The notes under the pieces: model-generated
The model's input: only the letters and a program-made list of their open reading frames with translations
Database searches by the model: none
What the model was told of the DNA's origin: nothing
Translations under genes and position numbers: made by a program
In this document: piece after piece, positions 56,834 to 64,000 of the stretch
Layout: each line of letters begins with the position of its first letter
Numbering within the stretch: the stretch's first letter is position 1
From: Biomphalaria glabrata
Taxonomy: Eukaryota > Mollusca > Gastropoda > Planorbidae
Assembly: GCF_947242115.1 (NCBI RefSeq)
Contig: NC_074717.1
Coordinates: 36,062,201 to 36,126,200 of the forward strand
Direction of reading: 5' to 3'
Length of the DNA stretch: 64,000 bases

Positions 56834-57480
56834 CAGGGCCGGACTTAACCATTGTGAAGCCGTATGCGAAATGGATTTCGTGGGGTCAAGTTTGGGTAGG
56901 GAAGTGGATAATAAGTGAAATTTAAGAGTTTGTATTAGAAAATAAATTCATCTATGCATTTTATTCATTATTTACTACGTACAGAATTACTTTACGAGCC
57001 TTATGTGTAGCAAAGTCATACAGTATATCATAATAATTCTGTTTCCTACATAGATCACGCTAAATAGCAAGAATTACCAAATCAATCTATCTTTGAGAAT
57101 TCTTGACCTCAAGTTATTCATTAGTTTGAGGCGCGAGAAGCTTCTTTCACCAGATTACACAACTACGGCTAATGCATAATGCCGTTTTTATTTATCGCGC
57201 GTACGATTGGCGTTTTCCATATTGAATGATACCCCAAAATGACAACTTTTTTTCTATATATTTCCATATACTTTAAGGACTTTTTCGTATCTTTTGCAAT
57301 TTCGGGAGATTTCCAGGAGTTCCTAGTAAATCGAAAGGAGGGCGCGGGAAATCTGTTTAATGGTTTAATTTAATAATTTATACACCTTGAATGAGCGCGG
57401 GTTCTATGAAAGTGCGAGTCCTATGAAAGTGCGGTGCCCACTGTGGTCGCATACGTTGCAGTGGCCTAAGGCCGGCCCTG
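56834..57480. mobile_element. hAT-like non-autonomous element, 647 bp, with target-site duplication
   Basis: Left end CAGGGCCGGACTTAACC; right end, reverse complemented, CAGGGCCGGCCTTAGGCC. The flanks CTAAATAG (56826-56833) and CAAAATAG (57481-57488) make an 8-bp duplication with one mismatch. No transposase frame is seen. A second copy of the left tip (CACTAAATAGCAGCGCCGGA then CTTAACCATTGTG) lies about 85 bp upstream. Confidence 0.75.
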
Positions 57481-57488
57481 CAAAATAG

Positions 57489-58463
57489 CAGCGTATGCTA
57501 CGCCGCCGGTCGACTAGCATGTTTTATTTTCTCTCTCTTCGAATATGTTTTAAGCTGGCGATATTAAAAAATAAACTAGGTTATCTCTCCTTGGAATTTT
57601 TTTTTTTTTTTTAAGTTTTGATTCAGCACTTTGATATCGCAAAAAATCTGGCCAGTGGTTGCCAAGGCTAGAGACGTAAATACGCCAGCTAAACATAAAG
57701 TTGCTAATGCAGGAAGTGGAAATGGACACAAAATCCAATCATATGCGTCCTATGTAGTATCTGACAACCCGTCCAACTTCCGGCTTTCTTGTGTAGCTCA
57801 GATATGTGGGTCCGGCCGAACTGTTAGCTCTGAGAGGAAAAATGACAAAGACGCGCAACTGGCGCCTAAAGTTCAAAACGACGCCCAGGTTAACACGCAT
57901 CTTTTAAGCTCTAAATTGAACACGGGAGTATTGTGCCTGTGTTCTATTGATTGGACGATAATAATTTGATAAGTGTGTGCGTGTTTATGTCATTTGTAGT
58001 CTAAGTTTGCATTGTAAATGATTAGATAAATTACAAACCAATATCTAGATCTACGTAGATATAACAAAACAATAAAATTAATTGATATCTTTGACCAGAT
58101 AAATGTACATTATCATCTACTCTGAAAAGTATATAAGTCGACGCCATACTTTGCTACCATGGTGGCCTAGATTAGACTTGATATGCCCTTTTCTTTTCTC
58201 TAAATCGTTTTCTAAAAAAAAAAAAATTAAGGTAAGTGTTTGGTTTTTTTAGTTTTCAGTTTTATTATTTTTTTTCTAGTAAACAAAGTTTTCTTTTCTA
58301 AATATTTATGCGATGGCTCAATACTGTTTTTAGCAAAAAATAAAAGCCAGATACATCCAAAGACATCCTAAATGTTAGTAATGGTTTCTACATGTTTTAA
58401 ATTTATAATTATTCTTGTAGATGAATAAGGTTGTAATTAGTATGATAGTTGAAAAGTAAACTT
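57489..58463. other. spacer with an unassigned open frame
   Basis: A plus-strand frame of about 112 codons ends at 57969. It has no conserved pattern I recognise and no clear start. Otherwise AT-rich. Confidence 0.3.
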
Positions 58464-58725
58464 ACCTTTTCAGACCATGTGGCATATAGTGCAGATGATG
58501 TAAAGATCATCTGGTTCTGTGTTTCACGGTTACGAGGGTGTCATGTGGCCAGCACAACGGGCAACTGCCTTAACTTTTCCACGTTTAATGTTAGGTGCTC
58601 ATTAGAACTTGGTGGACTAAGAGGCACCCTAAAGATCCCGAAATTAAAATCCCCAGTCTTCACCAGGATTCGAACCCGGGACCCCTGATTTAGAAGGAAA
58701 GCGCTTTACCACTCAGCCTCCTATT
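58464..58725 (-). mobile_element. tRNA-derived SINE, family 1 (copy)
   Basis: The reverse strand has GGCTGAGTGGTAAAGCGCTT, B-box GGTTCGAATCCTGG, body GAAGACTGGGGATTTTAATT, and a GATGATCTTTACATCATCTG tail. This is one of the best preserved heads in the window, although the first bases of the tRNA-like part are missing. Confidence 0.85.
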
Positions 58726-59225
58726 AAGATGATAAGGACAGATTGATTCACAATCTCAAGCAATCCCAATCGTCTCGTAGTTTAACGCTATTATTGTTTT
58801 ACTTAAGTCTTAAATTCATGCTCTGCCTCAAACTGCATCACTTTGAGTCCCTCGAACGTAATTTCTTGAATTCAATTCATTCTTAGCAAGATTCTGACAA
58901 CATATTTTGTTCGCGTTATATTAAAACCTTTGAAAAAAAAAAAGAAACTATTAGATCTCAGTTTAGATATTCCCCAAGTATTAGCTTTAAAACGGTAATT
59001 TTTATGTAAAGCGATTTCTTTGGCGAGAATGGATAGTTGATATCAATTTAATTGTGAATATAATATTTAAGTATTTATATATATACTTGGGTAAAGCCAG
59101 ATAAATTTAGCATTTGAAAGAACTCCAAACATGATTAAAGGGATCCTTTCATCTCGTTATGTACTTCCATTATGACTATATACTACTTCGCTATTCCTAT
59201 ATTTTCAATTATTATCGTTGCAGGA

Positions 59226-60248
59226 ATGGCCCAATCAAAAGTTTTTACCCTATGTGCCTTAATCGTGTTAGTTGGCCTTTTATTGCTGGTGGAGTCTAAG
59301 TCTGCACAGAGAGCACGTTTGATTCAGTCAAGACTGGTGGTCAAGAAAACCTTAGCTCCCAGCAGAAGTTCGCCAAGACCCACGTATCAAGGCCATGCAC
59401 TGAGACTTGTGACTAGCGCTACCAGAAGAGCGAAACATTTCAAAGCATTGGTGAATACGGTAACAACATCGAGAACGACGCCAGTGATCACAACTTCCAG
59501 AGCAACAACCAAAGTAACAACCAAGACAACAACTCGACATGTAACAACACAGAAAACTGTAACAACACCCAAGACGACGCCCAGGACTACCACAAGACCA
59601 ACTGTACCAACGATCACCTCTAAATCAACTTCTGTAAAAATAAGCACCACTTTCAAAACTACTCCCACATCAGCTCCCCGCACTACGTCTAAATCAACTG
59701 GCCCCACTCAAAGGACGACGCCACGCACAGGTACCACACCAAAGTCAGCCCCCAGCACCACGTCTAAATCAACTGGCCCCACTCAAAGGACGACGCCAGG
59801 CACAGGGACCACATTAAAGTCCACTCCCCGCACCACTCCAAGAACGTCTTGGACATCTAAGTCCACAAAAGGACCACAGTCTACCACTTACAGATCGACG
59901 CCCCGTGGATCCTCCACACCAGTAAAGAGCTCGACACCATCACACAGCAACCGTTTCCAGGAAGCTCTTCTCCAATGCAGCCCCCATTGTAAAGAGGGGA
60001 TCACTATCTGCAGCCAGTTGACACAGACAACCAACTCCATGTTCACACACCAACAGTACTGCCCATTTATGAACTATCAAATGTCAAGTCAATCCATCTA
60101 TAAATGCTTACTAGACGTCAACTACTGCTCTGTCGCTGAATATCACAAATTGAAGACAGCTGCCTGCAATAACTCAAACATAAAGAATCCGTTCACATTT
60201 CTGATAGCGATATTTGTGATGCTAGCTACTGCTTTGAAAGGAGTCTAA
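59226..60248 (+). CDS. mucin-like secreted protein, Thr/Pro-rich, probably GPI-anchored, 340 aa
   Basis: The chosen start MAQSKVFTLCALIVLVGLLL begins a typical signal peptide (hydrophobic 5-20, cut near 25). A longer frame from 59172 exists, but the sequence just before (TTATTATCGTTGCAG) looks like a splice acceptor, so an upstream non-coding exon is likely. Residues about 82-240 are Thr/Ser/Pro/Lys-rich and suited to dense O-glycosylation. They hold a 25-residue near-duplicate (TTSKSTGPTQRTTP repeated). Then comes a region with seven Cys (CSPHC, TIC, QYC, KC, NYC, AAC), and a hydrophobic C-terminus (FTFLIAIFVMLATALKGV) after a NNSN stretch, fitting a GPI signal. AATAAA at 60294 supports the end. 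It is probably a cell-surface mucin; the family is not recognised. Confidence 0.8.
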   Translation: MAQSKVFTLCALIVLVGLLLLVESKSAQRARLIQSRLVVKKTLAPSRSSPRPTYQGHALRLVTSATRRAKHFKALVNTVTTSRTTPVITTSRATTKVTTKTTTRHVTTQKTVTTPKTTPRTTTRPTVPTITSKSTSVKISTTFKTTPTSAPRTTSKSTGPTQRTTPRTGTTPKSAPSTTSKSTGPTQRTTPGTGTTLKSTPRTTPRTSWTSKSTKGPQSTTYRSTPRGSSTPVKSSTPSHSNRFQEALLQCSPHCKEGITICSQLTQTTNSMFTHQQYCPFMNYQMSSQSIYKCLLDVNYCSVAEYHKLKTAACNNSNIKNPFTFLIAIFVMLATALKGV

Positions 60249-60293
60249 AAGTATTAGTATCAATCTTTCTGTTTAAAACTATTTACAAGTATC

Positions 60294-60299
60294 AATAAA
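60294..60299 (+). terminator. poly(A) signal of the mucin-like gene
   Basis: AATAAA 46 bp beyond the stop codon, the expected distance for a short 3' UTR. Confidence 0.7.
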
Positions 60300-60500
60300 G
60301 CGACAAATTGGTATTGTAAAGTAAAATTTATTTCTTAAAAAATATTAATGTTCATTTTACTGTTTATTCTATTGAGGCAAATGCAAAATACTCCAAATGT
60401 TTAATCGAGCTGAGGACATTGTTACTTAGTATTAGTCTATTGTTGTGCATTACTTTAATAAAACAACTATTTTTTTTAACCTCCTGCCACTATATTTTCT

Positions 60501-61645
60501 ATTCCATGTGTTTTACATAGGTCAATGTATTCCATGTGTTTTACATAGGTCAATGTATTCCATGTGTTTTACATAGGTCAATGTATTCCATGTGTTTTAC
60601 ATAGGTCAATGTATTCCATGTGTTTTACATAGGTCAACGTATTCCATGTGTTCTACATTGGTCTATGTATTCCATGCGTTTTACATAGGTCAACGTATTC
60701 CATGTGTTTTACACAGGTCAACGTATTCCATGTGTTCTACATTGGTCTATGTATTCCATGCGTTTTACATAGGTCAACGTATTCCATGTGTTTTACACAG
60801 GTCAATGTATTCCATGTGTTTTACACAGGTCAATGTATTCCATGTGTTTTACATAGGTCAATGTATTCCATGTGTTTTACACAGGTCAATGTATTCCATG
60901 TGTTTTACATTGGTCAATGTATTCCATGTGTTTTACACAGGTCAATGTATTCTATGTGTTTTACATAGGTCAATGTATTCCATGTGTTTTACACAGGTCA
61001 ATGTATTCCATGTGTTTTACACAGGTCAATGTATTCTATGTGTTTTACATAGGTCAATGTATTCCATGTGTTTTACATAGGTCAATGTATTCCATGTGTT
61101 TTACATTGGTCAATGTATTCCATGTGTTTTACATAGGTCAATGTATTCCATGTGTTTTACATAGGTCAATGTATTCCACGTGTTTTACATTGGTCAATGT
61201 ATTCCATGTGTTTTACATAGGTCAACGTATTCCATGTGTTTTACATTGGTCAATGTATTCCATGTGTTTTACATTGGTCAACGTATTCCATGTGTTTTAC
61301 ATTGGTCAATGTATTCCATGTGTTTTACATAGGTCAATGTATTCCATGTGTTTTACATAGGTCAATGTATTCCACGTGTTTTACATTGGTCAATGTATTC
61401 CATGTGTTTTACATAGGTCAACGTATTCCATGTGTTTTACATTGGTCAATGTATTCCATGTGTTTTACATTGGTCAACGTATTCCATGTGTTTTACATAG
61501 GTCAATGTATTCCATGTGTTTTACATAGGTCAATGTATTCCATGTGTTTTACATAGGTCAATGTATTCCATGTGTTTTACATAGGTCAATGTATTCCATG
61601 TGTTTTACATAGGTCAATGTATTCCATGTGTTTTACATTGGTCAA
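60501..61645. repeat. 28-bp minisatellite, about 41 units
   Basis: Units read TATTCCATGTGTTTTACATA then GGTCAATG, with variants ACACAGG, ACATTGG and GTCAACG. Several open frames run through it because the unit lacks stops; they are not genes. A 280-bp block appears twice in the right half with the same order of variants (near 61156 and 61352). Confidence 0.95.
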
Positions 61646-61753
61646 ATTCAAATCTAGTTTCCTAAAGTTGTGTTGGTAGAAAGGAAAATGGTGTAACAAC
61701 ATTACACAGATGATCAACGTCTCTTTACACTTTTAAATAGAATCACTAGTCAG

Positions 61754-62283
61754 CAGTGGCGGGCAGAGTGTCAAATTCGGTCCGGGCATTTCTATACCAT
61801 CCGACTCATAAATTGTATGGACATCCAATTATAGGTCTATCTGTCCTCAAATTCCTTATGTTAAGTTTGGTAATGTATCGATAACTATACACAAGCATAT
61901 AGTAAACTCTAAAAAATCTTTTTTAGAAATATAGGCCTTATGTGGCTTTTTAATCGCAAAGTGTGTAGGCCCCCAAAAAGGATGAATCTTACTAGTAGTA
62001 CTGTCTACGAGTGTAAGCTATTACATTATTTTGGAAAAAGTGTTACATTAAATTAGTAGGCCCTAATTACACTATAGAGTCAGTAAAAAGATTTTTTAAA
62101 AATACGTCGCTCAGAAGGCCTTTTGTAAGAGAAAACAAGAAAACCGTTAACAATTTAATAGATGCCATAAAGGCATCCATGCGGCCCTTATCTTATAAAA
62201 CACAGACGTGACTTTAAAAAAAAAGAACTTTACTGTGGTCCTACCGGCCCATTTGGATATGCCCATATAGCCAGTCCACCCAA
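61754..62283. mobile_element. hAT-like element (probable)
   Basis: Left end CAGTGGCGGGCAGAGTGTCA. The right end, reverse complemented, reads approximately CCTTGGGTGGACTGGCTATA, a decayed form of a CAGTGGCGGACTGG-type terminus. No transposase frame and no clear target duplication. Limits are approximate. Confidence 0.45.
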
Positions 62284-62724
62284 GGTTAATGAGTCAAATA
62301 GCAACAATACACAAAAAACGTGGACCTTTACAAAAAAAAGTATACAAATTCAGAGACACTCAAAAGATGAAACCATGCATCAGGGTAGACTCACACGACA
62401 AATTTGAGTTTTGGAATCAACCAGAAATACTTTATGTTCAAAGATTTAATGCTGACAATACGAGTTACTTGTACACAACTTTTGGTTAACAAACTTATTT
62501 CATAATTAGCTGTTAACAAATAATGAAATAAAGTTTAGCAGCAGCAGCAGATGAAATTCAATGATACCATGCTTACGGTGTGTAGTTTCGTTTATTTTGA
62601 TTACACTCGGTTTATAATAAAAGAAACCAGCCAGTAATTTAAAGAGGTGGTAACGATCATGAATATTTCCTTGCTCAAAGTCCTATTTTTATATCCTACT
62701 TCCACATGATACACATCAAACCAC

Positions 62725-62832
62725 GGATGGCAGTCTGGTCATGTGGCATGCTTGTTGGACTGTAGTTTGATGGTCCCGGGCTCAAACATTACACTACTAT
62801 TACTGAAGAAACATCCGAAACATGTTTAAAAA
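62725..62832 (+). repeat. SINE-like repeat, family 2 (internally shortened)
   Basis: GGATGGCAGTCTGGTCATGT, GTTGGACTGTAGTTTG, B-box GGTCCCGGGCTCAAAC, then directly GAAGAAACATCCGAAACATG. The central CGTCCTGCGGG block is missing. Confidence 0.65.
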
Positions 62833-63424
62833 ACTGCTTATTAATTCTGTCATCATCAGTTTGGAGAGAAACTTCATAAGCACTTAATTAGTTTTACAGA
62901 CAACAGTGATTCAACACAGATATCTCTATTTCAAAAGGAATTATTTAATCATCAGTGTCTCTGGATAACAAAGATTAACCCTCCAAAGTTAAACCCTAAT
63001 CCAATAACCAAAACAAATTAAATGAAAAAAGGAAAATTTATATTGAGTGAAATAGCATAAGTTATTCTAAATTAATCATGGAACTAATTTTTTGCAGATC
63101 TAGGCAAACAATAATACATTTTTTTTCGGTTGGAAATAGTTTTATTGATAGCCCAACGTTCATGCTTATAGCATACTCAGTGCGCTATACTCCAATCACT
63201 TTGTGGACAAGTGCGGGGGGGGGGGGAGGAGGTATTCGGCAGAAGTTTTCCGTGCTGCCTTTTCAACCAAGTAGAAGGTTAATAGTCAATTGTTAGTTTT
63301 TAGTGTGTAGCGACCTAATGACCTTATTCTCTACACAAGTCTAATATCCTACTCTTAGTAGGCCCTACTGTCTCTATACAAAAAAAAACAATTACGACTT
63401 GATAAACATTTTTTTTTTTTAATT

Positions 63425-63520
63425 GATTCCTGAGTTGTAATCGACTCTAAATAACTGTGCAAAGTTTCAACTTGATCCTAGACTGAGAAGTGGGAGAAAT
63501 AACTTGCACAAGATTCCACC
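63425..63520 (+). repeat. dispersed repeat family 3 (copy)
   Basis: ATAACTGTGCAAAGTTTCAA then CTTGATCCTAGACTGAGAAG and TGGGAGAAATAACTTG, matching the copies near 44036 and 53078. Confidence 0.6.
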
Positions 63521-63559
63521 CATCAATCACTTAATACAGGCGTTTGGCTCCAAAAGTAG

Positions 63560-63683
63560 TAACATCTAGCTCAAAGGCGCCCTAAATATCTCGAAATTTA
63601 AATTCTCAGTGGTCATCAGGATTTGAACCCGGGATCTACAGTTCGCAAGCCAAGCGCTTTACCATTCATCCACCTCGCCTCCT
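63560..63683 (-). mobile_element. tRNA-derived SINE, family 1 (head half)
   Basis: The reverse strand holds GGTAAAGCGCTTGGCTTGCG, B-box GGGTTCAAATCC, and a TGAGAATTTAAATTTCGAGA body. The 3' half of the element is missing. Confidence 0.75.
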
Positions 63684-63719
63684 ATTGAAATGAGCAAATG
63701 AATGTTTCTTATGTTTTGA

Positions 63720-63865
63720 AAGACCCTTCACTCACGAAGTCTTAACTTCTTAGCGCCAAGCTCCTCCTAGACGGTATGGATTGACTGTGGGCAGGTTTCA
63801 AACTCGGGGCTTTCTTTACCACAGTCTAAAGCGCATACAATACACTGAATACCGCCATGTAGCCA
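63720..63865 (-). repeat. SINE-like repeat, family 2 (diverged)
   Basis: The reverse strand has GGCTACATGGCGGTATTCAG, a GCGCTTTAGACTGTGG block, and a CCCCGAGTTTGAAACCTGCC B-box-like region. Diverged from the other copies. Confidence 0.4.
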
Positions 63866-64000
63866 TATTAAATATATGTCAAAATGGGCTAACACAAAGT
63901 TGGTGATAATTTTAAATGAATTGAAACTGTTAAATTGAATTAGCACTATTCAAAAGGACTTTGTGATTAGCTTTACTGGAAGAAGGACTTTAAAGCGAAT

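Larger units (their letters stand above)
61646..64000. other. right-end spacer
   Basis: No gene supported. Contents: a hAT-like element (61754-62283), SINE-like copies (62725-62832, 63720-63865), a family-1 SINE (63560-63683) and a family-3 repeat (63425-63520). A G-rich run lies at 63212-63227. Confidence 0.5.

Noticed and set aside
57631-57969. Plus-strand frame of about 112 codons
   Set aside because: No recognised pattern, no good start context, and overlap with a minus-strand frame; kept only as a note in the spacer entry.
60592-61556. Several frames of 106-162 codons across the 28-bp array
   Set aside because: Stop-poor repeat read in rotating frames; no start or domain evidence.
1-64000. 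Search for retrovirus-like or other LTR elements and for Polinton-type elements
   Set aside because: No pair of long terminal repeats, no gag, protease, integrase, capsid or envelope-like stretch was recognised by eye. All retroelement remnants seen look like non-LTR (LINE) or SINE copies.

Overview
This window looks like nuclear DNA of a gastropod mollusc, most likely a freshwater pulmonate snail of the Biomphalaria/Bulinus kind. The organism is an inference. It rests on a metazoan eIF2-beta gene split by long AT-rich introns, a cluster of intronless rhodopsin-like receptors of the type reported as chemosensory candidates in gastropods, tRNA-like SINEs, hAT-type elements, LINE 3' ends, and many TAGATCTA tracts. 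No bacterial-type genes, RNA genes, CRISPR arrays or retrovirus-like elements were recognised.

Left third (1-31.6 kb): two intron-rich plus-strand genes. A coiled-coil protein gene (coding 4218-13388, 11 coding exons, all introns phase 0, 351 aa) follows a possible terminal exon of another gene (53-184). After a 5 kb spacer comes EIF2S2 (18504-29501, 9 exons, 320 aa), complete with three lysine boxes and the C2-C2 zinc finger. Introns and spacers hold SINEs, LINE pieces, hAT-like elements (one with a transposase fragment) and AGATCT-rich DNA, but almost no long tandem arrays.

Middle (31.7-54 kb): the character changes sharply. Three single-exon class A GPCR paralogues (35924-37015, 46771-47811, 51969-52979, all plus strand) sit among minisatellites. 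These are a 2.7 kb array of 29-bp units with a seven-unit higher-order pattern, a 33-bp array passing into a related 44-bp array (3.7 kb together, beginning just after the first receptor's stop codon), another 29-bp array, and arrays of 66, 23, 38, 12 and 62 bp. The three receptors share patchy near-identity at the DNA level, which suggests gene conversion.

Right end (54-64 kb): a mucin-like, Thr/Pro-rich secreted protein with a cysteine-rich C-terminal region and a probable GPI-anchor signal (59226-60248), followed by a 28-bp minisatellite. Around it lie SINEs, hAT-like elements and other dispersed repeats.

The very long reading frames across the arrays arise because the units lack stop codons; they are not annotated as genes. 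All splice sites were placed by eye from GT/AG signals, frame continuity and, for EIF2S2, recalled family conservation. Coordinates of diverged repeats are approximate.
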